From NCBI GenBank assembly GCA_041660205.1, contig JBAZWT010000003.1, positions 44,556-108,555 of the forward strand: a DNA stretch of 64,000 nucleotides, read 5' to 3'. The notes under the pieces were generated by a model. That model was not told the DNA's origin. It did no database searches and saw nothing but the letters and a program-made list of their open reading frames with translations. Shown here piece after piece: positions 17,324-25,042 of this stretch. Position 1 is the first letter of the stretch. Every line of letters begins with the position of its first letter. The stretch is from Candidatus Babeliales bacterium. Lineage in GTDB: Bacteria > Babelota > Babeliae > Babelales > Chromulinivoraceae. The translations under genes were made by a program, and so were the position numbers.

Positions 17324-18310
17324 ATGTTGTTATTTGAAATTGGAATATTTTTTATTCTACCACTCATAGTGCTCGCAGCACTTATTGCAAAAAGCACAAT
17401 ACTTGTCAAACAAGCAGAAACCGTGATTATTGAACGACTGGGTAAATTCGATCGAATTTTAACTCCAGGACTTCATTTCATTGTTCCTTTTATAGAACAA
17501 CCCCGTTACTGCCTATGGACGTTTCTTTATTTTTCACCCCATAAACGATATGAAACGTTTTCTAGATATTTTTATCGCATTGATTTAAGAGAATCAGTCT
17601 ATGAATTCCCAAAGCAAAACGTGATCACAAAAGATAACGTTATGATGGAAATTAATGCACTTTTATACTATCAAATCACTGACGTTAAAGCTGCTGTGTA
17701 TGAAGTATCAAACCTACCAGAAGCAATTGAAAAAATAACTCAAACGACACTACGTAACGTTATCGGTTCTTTAGACCTTGATGAATCACTTATCTCTCGT
17801 GATCAAATTAACACGAAACTTCGCATCATCCTTGATGAAGCAACTGATAAATGGGGCGTGAAAATTAACCGCGTTGAGCTGCAAGAAGTAAATCCACCGC
17901 GCGACATTCAAATTGCCATGGAAAAACAAATGCGCGCAGAAAGGGATCGTCGAGCAATTATTTTAGAAGCTGAAGGCGCAAAACGTTCTGCTATTTTAAA
18001 TGCTGAAGGTGAAAAAGAATCAGAAATTTTAACAGCTCAAGGTCAGGCAGAAGCAAAAATTATTGCAGCCGAAGCTGAAGCATGGTCTCGATTAAAATTT
18101 GCTGAAGCTGAAGCAAAATCACTTGAAGTCATGAAAGCAGCAATTCCTGGTATAGATCCTGTGCAATATTTAACTGCATTAAAATATATCCAAGCTTTGC
18201 CAGAAATGACAAAAGGCGCGAATAATAAATTGATTATAGTTCCTTACGAAGCTTCAGGACTTGCAAACTCTGTAGCATCAATTAAAAAAATATTTGAAGA
18301 AGTAAAATAA
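17324..18310 (+). CDS. qmcA: SPFH/stomatin-family protein, QmcA type
   Basis: 328 residues. The N-terminal membrane anchor (FEIGIFFILPLIVLAALIA) is followed by the SPFH domain (QAETVIIERLGKFDRILTPG ... ITKDNVMMEINALLYYQITD). A long Ala/Glu-rich coiled coil follows (residues ~205-265, AERDRRAIILEAEGAKR) and then a stomatin-type C-terminus. Family members form membrane rings that organise microdomains and regulate proteases. It is an operon partner of the NfeD-like gene. AAAGGGATTTT is its ribosome site. The symbol follows the family; orthology to E. coli QmcA is not proven. Confidence 0.88.
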   Translation: MLLFEIGIFFILPLIVLAALIAKSTILVKQAETVIIERLGKFDRILTPGLHFIVPFIEQPRYCLWTFLYFSPHKRYETFSRYFYRIDLRESVYEFPKQNVITKDNVMMEINALLYYQITDVKAAVYEVSNLPEAIEKITQTTLRNVIGSLDLDESLISRDQINTKLRIILDEATDKWGVKINRVELQEVNPPRDIQIAMEKQMRAERDRRAIILEAEGAKRSAILNAEGEKESEILTAQGQAEAKIIAAEAEAWSRLKFAEAEAKSLEVMKAAIPGIDPVQYLTALKYIQALPEMTKGANNKLIIVPYEASGLANSVASIKKIFEEVK

Positions 18311-18338
18311 CTTTTCAATATAAAACTCAAAAAACATA

Positions 18339-18372
18339 TGGCTGCCAAAAATGGTGGCCATTTGTTTTTATG
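18339..18372 (+). terminator. Possible terminator after the SPFH gene
   Basis: ATGGCTGCCA pairs imperfectly with TGGTGGCCAT, followed by TTTGTTTTTA. It lies about 30 bases after the stop codon. Confidence 0.5.
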
Positions 18373-18485
18373 CCTATGCACGAGAACAATTCACCAAAAT
18401 TATTCATATATATTTACACTGAAAAATGTTTTGATTAAATTGATTTTCTATACCCAAAATCACAACTCAACCAAAAGGATCTACC

Positions 18486-18959
18486 TTGAAACATTTTTCT
18501 ACTCTCTGTACAGCGCTACTTTTTTTTGCAACACAGATCAACGCTATCGATTATTCAAAAGAAATAAAAAAAGAATTTGACGAAACAGCAACGACTATTG
18601 TTGGTAAATTTGAAAAAAACTCTTACACACTTTCAAAAGATTTTGAACAATGCAACAACGCAATAATTCCTCTATTGTGCTACAAAAAAGTTCTTGCCGA
18701 TATTGAAGCTGAACAAACAAAAAACTCTAAAGCTTTACGAGACTGTTTTTTGGCAACTATAGGAATTTATACAATAAAAACTATAACAATTTCTATCGCA
18801 TCAGCATTGTTACCTCAACGCGGAACAAACACTGTCAGTGACACAATGAACGCAACGCAAACTCCTGTTACATTAAGCCTTTCTGCTTTAACAGTAGACC
18901 AATGTGCTTTATACTTTTTAGCCTCTAATGTCCGCGAAAAGCTTTCAGTCATACGTTAA
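18486..18959 (+). CDS. Exported protein with internal hydrophobic segment
   Basis: 157 residues starting at TTG 18486, with AAAAGGAT about six bases upstream. The signal peptide is HFSTLCTALLFFATQINA. The mature part is helical (IDYSKEIKKEFDETATTIVG) with a central hydrophobic stretch (LATIGIYTIKTITISIASALL) that may be a membrane span, and a final Leu/Ala-rich segment. It has three or four cysteines. No family recognised. Confidence 0.6.
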   Translation: MKHFSTLCTALLFFATQINAIDYSKEIKKEFDETATTIVGKFEKNSYTLSKDFEQCNNAIIPLLCYKKVLADIEAEQTKNSKALRDCFLATIGIYTIKTITISIASALLPQRGTNTVSDTMNATQTPVTLSLSALTVDQCALYFLASNVREKLSVIR

Positions 18960-18984
18960 AAACGTAATCATAAAAAAAGAGCTC

Positions 18985-19012
18985 TTGAAAAGATCGAAAA
19001 AATCGGTAGATT
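18985..19012 (+). promoter_or_regulatory. Possible promoter of tRNA-Pro copy 2
   Basis: TTGAAA (18985-18990) and TAGATT (19007-19012) are spaced 16 bases apart. Transcription would start just upstream of the tRNA at 19036. Confidence 0.4.
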
Positions 19013-19035
19013 GCTAATGTTCACACTTTAAATGT

Positions 19036-19111
19036 CGGGGCGTAGCGCAATTGGTAGCGCACTCGCTTTGGGAGCGAGGGGTTGTGAGTTCAAGTCTCGC
19101 CGCCCCGACCA
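19036..19111 (+). tRNA. tRNA-Pro (TGG), copy 2, followed by an insertion
   Basis: All 76 bases are identical to the tRNA-Pro at 12836-12911, including encoded CCA. Upstream flanks of the two copies differ beyond a few bases. The GIY-YIG module begins immediately after CCA (19112), with the terminal A possibly shared. Confidence 0.96.
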
Positions 19112-19505
19112 GCTTTCGCCAAGGCTTCAGCTGGCACGGCCATCACCGAATGAATTCAAAACTTTAATCAAAAAAATAAATTAAATCTTACAAGCGAAAG
19201 CTGCCCGCCAAAGCTTTAGCGGCGGCTGGGCAATAAAAATAAAAAGTCATTAAGTATGTATTACGTTTATCTTCTTAGATCAATTAATTTTCCAGACAAA
19301 AAATATATCGGATTTACTGATAATTTTTCAGAACGATTACTAACTCATAATTCAGGCAACTCTCCTCATACCAAATTACATAAACCCTGGAAAACAGAAT
19401 TGTTAATTGGTTTTGACGATAAAATGAAAGCTGCTGCTTTTGAAAAATATTTAAAATCTGGCGCAGGTCGAGCATTTGCAAAAAAAAGATTTTGGTAAAG
19501 CTTTC
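19112..19505 (+). mobile_element. tRNA-anchored GIY-YIG module, copy 1
   Basis: The module consists of a structured leader (19112-19255) and a nuclease gene (19256-19498). CAGCTTTCGC (19110-19119, starting in the tRNA CCA) pairs with GCGAAAGCTG (19194-19203). A second GC-rich stem spans 19203-19231 (GCCCGCC...GGCTGGGC). CAATAAAAATAAAAAGTCAT is then shared exactly with copy 2. AGCTTTC occurs at both edges (19111-19117 and 19499-19505) like a target duplication. Sequence from 19507 on matches the direct downstream flank of the other tRNA-Pro (12917-12960; by eye 37 of 44 bases). No transposase or integrase is present, so any mobility would depend on the nuclease or host enzymes. Confidence 0.65.
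19256..19498 (+). CDS. GIY-YIG nuclease-domain protein, copy 1
   Basis: 80 residues, a bare GIY-YIG domain. It has MYYVYLLRS with the GIY-equivalent YVY at 3-5, YIG at 17-19, Arg27 in SERL, His31-Asn32 and the expected catalytic Glu63 in AAFEKYLKSG. All core catalytic positions look intact. There is no DNA-binding domain, unlike homing endonucleases of this fold. The ATG lacks an obvious ribosome site. It is about 78% identical by eye to the copy at 31992-32234, which sits behind a different tRNA with the same leader. A DNA-nicking role at the tRNA 3' end is inference. Confidence 0.88.
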   Translation: MYYVYLLRSINFPDKKYIGFTDNFSERLLTHNSGNSPHTKLHKPWKTELLIGFDDKMKAAAFEKYLKSGAGRAFAKKRFW

Positions 19506-19707
19506 CTTCAGCATGAAACAAGTGGTCGACAGGCCGACCTTTCAAAATGATTTTTCTTTAATCAGTGCTATTCGCACAAAATATTAAAACTTAGCTCCAT
19601 AAACAAATCCTTAAAATAAAACCCCCTACCCCTTTTGCAAAGGGCAATTTTAACAATTAAAATGTTATAGTCTCATATTTTTAATGTTTTGTTTCTTAGG
19701 GGGAACT

Positions 19708-20331
19708 GTGAACAAATTGTATATTTTCACATCTGCGCTATTGTTACTCAATGGATCAACGGCCCATTCAATCGATATTTTTCATGAAATTTCTCAAGGA
19801 AATCTATCTAGAAACACTCAAAGCTGGTTAAAGAGTCCTGAAAGTAAAACTATGGTAAATGACTATGGACAGACCATTTTACATCAAGCGGTGTTGACAG
19901 GAAACATGCGTGTCATAAAACAAATAGCAATCTCTAACGTTGATATTAACGCTCTGGATAAAGATGGAAAAACCGCTTTAGATTATGCTGTTGATTATGG
20001 CTATAAAAGTGCCATCCACTATTTGCTCAAAAAAAATGCTTCTGTTACCACACAGGAAAACGCTTTTTTCATTAAAAAACTGCTCCAGCCAATATCAATT
20101 ATCAATAAAGTAATAAAAACAATATTTATTATAGGGGCAGTTGCCTTCACTTTTGGGATCACACTCCTACTTCTTAGCATCCCGCTAGCATCATTAGGAG
20201 GCTTATTGGCATTTATACAAGTCGGTCTTCCAGGGCTAGGTATCATAGCGATAAGCGCTCCTTTCCTATCATTGACTAATTATGCCAATATACCAATGAA
20301 CAAATACTACACAATGAAAATTACTGCATAA
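19708..20331 (+). CDS. Exported ankyrin-repeat membrane protein
   Basis: 207 residues from GTG 19708, selected because AGGGGGAACT sits directly upstream; the ATG at 19684 would precede the ribosome site. The signal peptide is KLYIFTSALLLLNGSTAHS. Two ankyrin repeats follow (NDYGQTILHQAVLTGNMRVI and DKDGKTALDYAVDYGYKSAI, residues ~50-115). Two membrane segments follow (ITLLLLSIPLASLGGLLAF and a preceding FIIGAVAFTFGI). The layout suggests ankyrins outside or in the periplasm, anchored by a C-terminal hairpin. A strong terminator follows. Confidence 0.75.
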   Translation: MNKLYIFTSALLLLNGSTAHSIDIFHEISQGNLSRNTQSWLKSPESKTMVNDYGQTILHQAVLTGNMRVIKQIAISNVDINALDKDGKTALDYAVDYGYKSAIHYLLKKNASVTTQENAFFIKKLLQPISIINKVIKTIFIIGAVAFTFGITLLLLSIPLASLGGLLAFIQVGLPGLGIIAISAPFLSLTNYANIPMNKYYTMKITA

Positions 20332-20383
20332 AACGCTTAACAAGTGACTGTTCCAGATAAACTTAATTTTATATTTCAAGATC

Positions 20384-20424
20384 AAAAAAGCTGGTTGTTA
20401 TTATTTAACAACCAGCTTTTTTGT
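20384..20424. terminator. Bidirectional terminator
   Basis: AAAAAAGCTGGTTGTTA pairs with TAACAACCAGCTTTTTT. It lies between the convergent genes ending at 20331 and 20466. Confidence 0.9.
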
Positions 20425-20465
20425 TGAGCTCTTTTTTACACAAACCAAATGGACGCTGTAATCAT

Positions 20466-20996
20466 CTAGGGCAAAGTTGTAACGTAAACATCGCAAATAC
20501 GTTCTGTTTTATCGACTTCCATCTTATCAAAATCATCAAAACCAGGATCTCCTGGTTCAAAAAACTTTATTTCTTCTATGCCTATGGTGCATTCTCTAAC
20601 AGCTGCACGTTGAGCAGCGTCAAGAAAATTTTGCAAAATGGGATCCATTGATTTTAAAATGTTTAACTTACAGTTACGAAACGGCAATTTAATATTACTG
20701 CCTGATAAAATATCAAAGCATAACTGTAATGACATATCCTCAACCCAAATGTATAACGTAACAGGTCCTTTATATTTATTTTTTTTCAATTGCATAGATT
20801 TATAATGCTTGAGTTCTGCAAAAAAGTTTTGCAAATCTTGCAAGGTAACTTTTGCAACAAAGTCATAGTCGAACATAATACCCCAGGTATTATAATCAAG
20901 TTCTTCCTTTTGCCTAGAAGCTTTTCCAGTTATCAATATATCTTCTTCTAAAAGCTCTTTAAAATCTGAGTGTTTTGTAATTTTTATATAGTTCAT
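20466..20996 (-). CDS. Possible immunity protein beside a toxin remnant
   Basis: 176 residues, soluble, acidic, no signal peptide. It begins MNYIKITKHSDFKELLEED and has features common in single-domain immunity proteins: mixed alpha/beta, Asp/Glu-rich (EPGDPGFDDFDKMEVDKTE). I recognise no named family. Its ATG overlaps the TGA of an upstream reading frame (ATGA), the coupling typical of toxin-immunity pairs. That upstream frame (20993-21127) has no start codon and looks like the leftover C-terminus of a larger gene. The assignment rests on arrangement, not homology. Confidence 0.6.
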   Translation of the reverse strand: MNYIKITKHSDFKELLEEDILITGKASRQKEELDYNTWGIMFDYDFVAKVTLQDLQNFFAELKHYKSMQLKKNKYKGPVTLYIWVEDMSLQLCFDILSGSNIKLPFRNCKLNILKSMDPILQNFLDAAQRAAVRECTIGIEEIKFFEPGDPGFDDFDKMEVDKTERICDVYVTTLP

Positions 20997-21127
20997 GATA
21001 AAAATTTAATCTCCGAATATGGTATAAATTTGCCAACTGAACCTTTGTGTTTACCAAGAATTTTTTGTCCTAAAGTATCAGCATCAAAAGTCCATTCAAA
21101 TCCTTTTGAAAAATAAGTATTTCTACT
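20993..21127 (-). pseudogene. C-terminal remnant, possibly of a polymorphic toxin
   Basis: 44 sense codons in frame after an upstream TGA, with no start codon. They encode NTYFSKGFEWTFDADTLG, then QKILGKHKGSVGKF and IPYSEIKFLS, ending in TGA that overlaps the next gene's ATG. The composition is protein-like (Gly, aromatic and charged residues), unlike noncoding sequence nearby. It reads like the end of a secreted or Rhs-type toxin whose upstream part was lost. No toxin family is recognised. Confidence 0.45.
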
Positions 21128-21320
21128 TCAAATCATAACAAACCCACTAAAATATCACCACAGATTCCTAACAGGTTTCTATTATTTTCAAAGTAAGATG
21201 ATTAAAAAAACTAGATATACTTATTTTTAATTTTTTGCAGATTGCACTTTGCAGAACTTTGGCAAGATGGTACTCTAGACTTCTATAGAGTAGTTTTTCA
21301 TAGCACAATCAACGATACCA

Positions 21321-21755
21321 ATGACGCAAAAAAATCAATCTTCTTTTACAATTTCCGACCTTGTTTCACTCGCAACAACCATGCAACAGAGCGCTATTGC
21401 TACCTACAGTAATTTTAAAGTTGGCGCGTCACTTCGCAGCTCAGATGGAACTTTTATTGGTGGTTTTAATATCGAATCTGTTTCATACGGTCTGACTATG
21501 TGTGCTGAACGTGTTGCCATTTTTTCAGCGCTGACAGCAGGACACAACACATTTACCCATCTTGCACTTGTTACCGATATTGGCGTTTTTCCTTGCGGAG
21601 CGTGCCGACAAATGATATATGAATTTTGTAGCGACGCGATCATCATTATTGCAACACCGCAGAGAGTCATTGCAACAACAACAATTAAAGAACTTATGCC
21701 TCATGCATTTTGCGATAACGATCTTGAACAATCTAAAAAAAGGTTAATTTCATGA
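21321..21755 (+). CDS. cdd: Cytidine deaminase
   Basis: Hydrolytic deamination of cytidine and deoxycytidine to uridine in pyrimidine salvage. 144 residues, normal for the short tetrameric class. The substrate motif NIESVSYG is at 50-57, the zinc motif C61-A-E63 in TMCAERVA, and PCGACRQ supplies C92 and C95. Catalytic Glu63 is present. Its last codons overlap the start of the next gene by four bases (ATGA), so they are translated together. A salvage enzyme fits a host-dependent lifestyle. Confidence 0.95.
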   Translation: MTQKNQSSFTISDLVSLATTMQQSAIATYSNFKVGASLRSSDGTFIGGFNIESVSYGLTMCAERVAIFSALTAGHNTFTHLALVTDIGVFPCGACRQMIYEFCSDAIIIIATPQRVIATTTIKELMPHAFCDNDLEQSKKRLIS

Positions 21756-22603
21756 AGCTTGTATTCAATCTTTGGCTTATCATCGCACTGTGCACAGCAA
21801 CATCTTCATATTTACTTTCATCAAAAAGAGAACTCTGCACCGCTTTTCAATGCACAGCACATGAATGGAAAACAGCTCATATCGATACGCTTTCAAACAC
21901 GCAGCACATAGAAACTTTGATCGATATAATTCTACTCAGTTATTTAGTCACAAAAGAATCATGTCATATGATCAGAGCTAAGCTTACGATTCAAGAAGAG
22001 CTTCTCAAGATTCAAACACCATCGATTAATGATTCATGGCAAACAAACATGAAAATCGGCAACAATGATACAACTAATTTAGAGCAAGCAATCGACTCTA
22101 TTAAACAATCACAAATCATTTTTCAAGAAATTTTTAGCAAGCTACAAAATCTTGGGCCACATCTGATACGAATCAATCCTCAACCAACCAAAACATTAAT
22201 CACTGATTTAAAAACTGCTCTTATTGCATGGGGTAAACAACAACATGAAATCACTGCACAATTAGGTCTCATTCAAAGTGAATTTACTTCAGCCATTGCT
22301 ACTATTTCAGATATTAAAGTATTGTTTGAAATAGCATTTCACACATCAGACTTAAAACATGCGCACCTTAAAAAAGCTGCTGGCTATGTTACAAAAACGT
22401 ACAGAGACATTGAAGGTGTTATCGATCATTTAACAAAAGTTCGCAAAGATAGTATCGATAAACTTCAAATATTTTTTTCATTATTTTTTAAAACTTATTA
22501 TAGCGCAATCTACCTGTCGCTGAACTCTGAGCAAAAAGAATATTTTGTCACACAAGCTACCGAGGACGGAAAACTACCCCTACCAGATGCGTTTTTCATC
22601 TAA
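21752..22603 (+). CDS. Exported helical protein coupled to cdd
   Basis: 283 residues. An N-terminal hydrophobic segment (LVFNLWLIIALCTATSSYLL) acts as signal or anchor. The rest is helical, with several amphipathic stretches (LEQAIDSIKQSQIIFQEIFS, LKKAAGYVTKTYRDIEGVI). The ATG overlaps the cdd stop codon, but the exported nature makes a metabolic link unlikely. No family recognised. Confidence 0.7.
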   Translation: MKLVFNLWLIIALCTATSSYLLSSKRELCTAFQCTAHEWKTAHIDTLSNTQHIETLIDIILLSYLVTKESCHMIRAKLTIQEELLKIQTPSINDSWQTNMKIGNNDTTNLEQAIDSIKQSQIIFQEIFSKLQNLGPHLIRINPQPTKTLITDLKTALIAWGKQQHEITAQLGLIQSEFTSAIATISDIKVLFEIAFHTSDLKHAHLKKAAGYVTKTYRDIEGVIDHLTKVRKDSIDKLQIFFSLFFKTYYSAIYLSLNSEQKEYFVTQATEDGKLPLPDAFFI

Positions 22604-22656
22604 AAACGTATACTGTTTTATAGGTTATAAAAACACGGTAATTTATGGGGGTTTTC

Positions 22657-24213
22657 ATGAAAAATAAGATATTTTCATTTCTTCAATTATTGCTGCTCGT
22701 CGGCATTATCCATGTCAATGGCTTAGTATTTGCTAAGGAAAAATTCCCACAGGGTAAAAATACCTATCAGGCGCTTAATGCTGATGAAAATGACCCTTTT
22801 GTAATCAGTTTTGGTACTTCTATGTCCCAAACCCATCAAACCTCAAATACCGTCAATCCCGAGCACATTCGCTCAACTTTACAAACTATTGCACAGCAGC
22901 AAGCTGATCCTCAATCTTGGCTTGAAAGCAAAGAGCGTATTTGGTACGTACTTAGATCGTTGCCAAAAGTTGCATGTAGTCACTGTTCAACTGTTTTTGA
23001 CCCAAGCAGCTTAAACCCTGAAAAAAATAAATTATTAATAAAAAAGCTCATAAAAGACTTAGCGTCTAATCACTCAGCCAACAAACTTACTATGAAGCGT
23101 TGTTTAAAATGCTCTCATAAAAACTCTTTAATCGAGCAACCAAAATCACCATCAACTTTAACACCTGCGCACCTACAAGCAATGATTGCACAAATAGATC
23201 ATTTAAACATTAACAAACAAGTTGGCTGCAAAAAATGCGCCTTGCCAAATTATCGAATTTCCCTTGAAGCCTGTGATGTCTTAAAAGACGATTCTATCGA
23301 AATTGATCAAGATAAGCTGCAAGCACAAGCTCAATGGTTAAAACAAATTGGCAATCCTATGCTTTTTTTACACCACTATGCAAATCCTTCATGCATTCCA
23401 AATCTTTTTGAAAAACCTCAGCACGCAGAGTGGTTTGCAGATTATTGCTCTCAAGTCGTTGCATCATCACCACAAATCACACACGTTTGCCCGATCAGTC
23501 AATTAGTTGCTTTTGGCTTTAGGGTCAAACGACAAACTCTTCCTCCTTTTCAAAGCTCTTTAGACCAGGATGCGTATTTTAATAATATTGTTCAAGCGCA
23601 TGTTCAAGCATCTAAAAAAATAAAAGCTCTCAATCCCAAAATTCAAGTGCTTATCTCGCATCAATGGAAACCTATGAAACCAAAACATGGTGTCGGTGAT
23701 CCACGAAGACTTTTAGAAATGTTTATTTGTAGCATTGCAAGCAGAATGTACAACGGAAAATTTGTTAGCCTTATGCAAACCCATACGCAGCATTTTGACG
23801 GTATAGCTCTCAGCTTGTACCCCGCAATACATTTTAACCTCTGGGTAGCAGAAGGCGATAACTGCTCTGGTAAAATTGACGCAGAGTCAGCACTCGAAAG
23901 CATCATCGAAACACATAAAGCATTTCCTGGCAAAGATATTTACATCGCTGAAACAGGATGTAACACGCCAGACGAGCAAACGAAAAAAGATTTTATTGAT
24001 ATGACGCTACATGTATGCAAACTTGCGCGAGATAAAGGAATTCCGGTCAAAGGTATTTATTTCTGGGGGCATACCAACGATCCAGAATTTTACTCAGAAT
24101 GGAACTCAGCTCCTGGCAGTTGTCATTTTGGTCCATTTGAAAAACTTGATCCTGAGCATCCGTGTGCATCAATGAACGCGGCAGGTAAACATATACAAGA
24201 AATTTTAAGCTAA
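22657..24213 (+). CDS. Exported glycosidase-like TIM-barrel protein with CxxC zinc pairs
   Basis: 518 residues from ATG 22657, with GGGGG directly upstream. The signal peptide is IFSFLQLLLLVGIIHVNGLVF. Pairs CSHC (~residue 107), CLKC (~148) and CKKC (~188) look like zinc-ribbon halves inserted before the barrel. The C-terminal half resembles clan-A glycoside hydrolases: HFDGIALSLYP, then YIAETGC with a candidate nucleophile Glu, and GIYFWGHTNDPE near the end. An exported polysaccharide- or glycan-cleaving role is plausible. The zinc insertions are unusual for the fold, and the exact GH family cannot be named. Confidence 0.65.
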   Translation: MKNKIFSFLQLLLLVGIIHVNGLVFAKEKFPQGKNTYQALNADENDPFVISFGTSMSQTHQTSNTVNPEHIRSTLQTIAQQQADPQSWLESKERIWYVLRSLPKVACSHCSTVFDPSSLNPEKNKLLIKKLIKDLASNHSANKLTMKRCLKCSHKNSLIEQPKSPSTLTPAHLQAMIAQIDHLNINKQVGCKKCALPNYRISLEACDVLKDDSIEIDQDKLQAQAQWLKQIGNPMLFLHHYANPSCIPNLFEKPQHAEWFADYCSQVVASSPQITHVCPISQLVAFGFRVKRQTLPPFQSSLDQDAYFNNIVQAHVQASKKIKALNPKIQVLISHQWKPMKPKHGVGDPRRLLEMFICSIASRMYNGKFVSLMQTHTQHFDGIALSLYPAIHFNLWVAEGDNCSGKIDAESALESIIETHKAFPGKDIYIAETGCNTPDEQTKKDFIDMTLHVCKLARDKGIPVKGIYFWGHTNDPEFYSEWNSAPGSCHFGPFEKLDPEHPCASMNAAGKHIQEILS

Positions 24214-24325
24214 CATTCAGATTAAAGTTACCTAAATCAAAGCAGATAAGCATTTCATAGCTTTGTTTTGTGGTATACTAAAGTCAAACATTATGAAATG
24301 ACATTACAACTTATAAGGATTATGT

Positions 24326-24880
24326 ATGAGAAAATCAGAATTATTAAATGCAAGTGAAGAGCAAGTAATTTTAAAGTATGAATCAGCTACGGGTAAAGCA
24401 TGCTTTGTAGAATTTTTAATGCGTTATTTAGTAGATGAATTTATGAAAATACAAAAAATTCCATTACTAAATGGTACTATTAAAAGAAGTACAGGCGTAA
24501 TAAAACCTTTTATCATTAGAAATGCTTGGGATAAGAATTGTAAATTAGAAGAAATCCAAGAACAAATAATTGATACCTTTCGTTTGTCTGAAATAGATAA
24601 AAAGAATTTGATTCTATCAAGAGAAGTTCGAAATAGATTATTTCATGGAGATTTTTTTGGACTTGCTACATTACTGAGCCTGAACTTAAAGTGTGAAGAT
24701 CTTTCTTCTACAGGACAACTAAATACTGATGATCGTATAAAATGTCTTATGGCTTTAGATAAAGCTCCAAATCAATATATTTTATCAAAGTGTGAAGCTC
24801 TATTTAATGAGAATAAAAAAATGCTCATTGATCTGCAAGATCACCCATTAGTTCAAAAAAAAATAATTTTAAATGATTAA
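24326..24880 (+). CDS. HEPN-like helical protein
   Basis: 184 residues, soluble, helical. REVRNRLFHGDFFG (near residue 95-108) contains R-x4-H (RNRLFH), the signature of HEPN ribonuclease or nucleotide-binding domains. HEPN proteins are often toxins or abortive-infection effectors paired with MNT antitoxins, but no partner is next to it. A TATACT box lies at 24274-24279 and ATAAGGATT is the ribosome site. It ends at a clean terminator, so it is a single-gene unit. The family call rests on this motif and helicity only. Confidence 0.55.
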   Translation: MRKSELLNASEEQVILKYESATGKACFVEFLMRYLVDEFMKIQKIPLLNGTIKRSTGVIKPFIIRNAWDKNCKLEEIQEQIIDTFRLSEIDKKNLILSREVRNRLFHGDFFGLATLLSLNLKCEDLSSTGQLNTDDRIKCLMALDKAPNQYILSKCEALFNENKKMLIDLQDHPLVQKKIILND

Positions 24881-24898
24881 TTTTTAATTTTAATAAAA

Positions 24899-24936
24899 CA
24901 AAAGGCTCGCACTCATTGCGAGCCTTTTGTTTTATT
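24899..24936 (+). terminator. Rho-independent terminator
   Basis: AAAGGCTCGCA pairs with TGCGAGCCTTT around CTCAT, followed by TGTTTTATT. It lies 20 bases after the HEPN-like gene. Confidence 0.9.
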
Positions 24937-25042
24937 AAAACCTCATATCGAATGTATTTAAAAACTAAACGTGTACAAAAACATTGCTTAACGTATAATT
25001 TTTTTTGCTGCAAAATCCTAAAAATCACAACACAAAAAAACT

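Noticed and set aside
18338..18580. 80-codon frame overlapping the TTG-started exported gene
   Set aside because: It reads through a terminator-like hairpin and the signal-peptide region of the better-supported gene in another frame.
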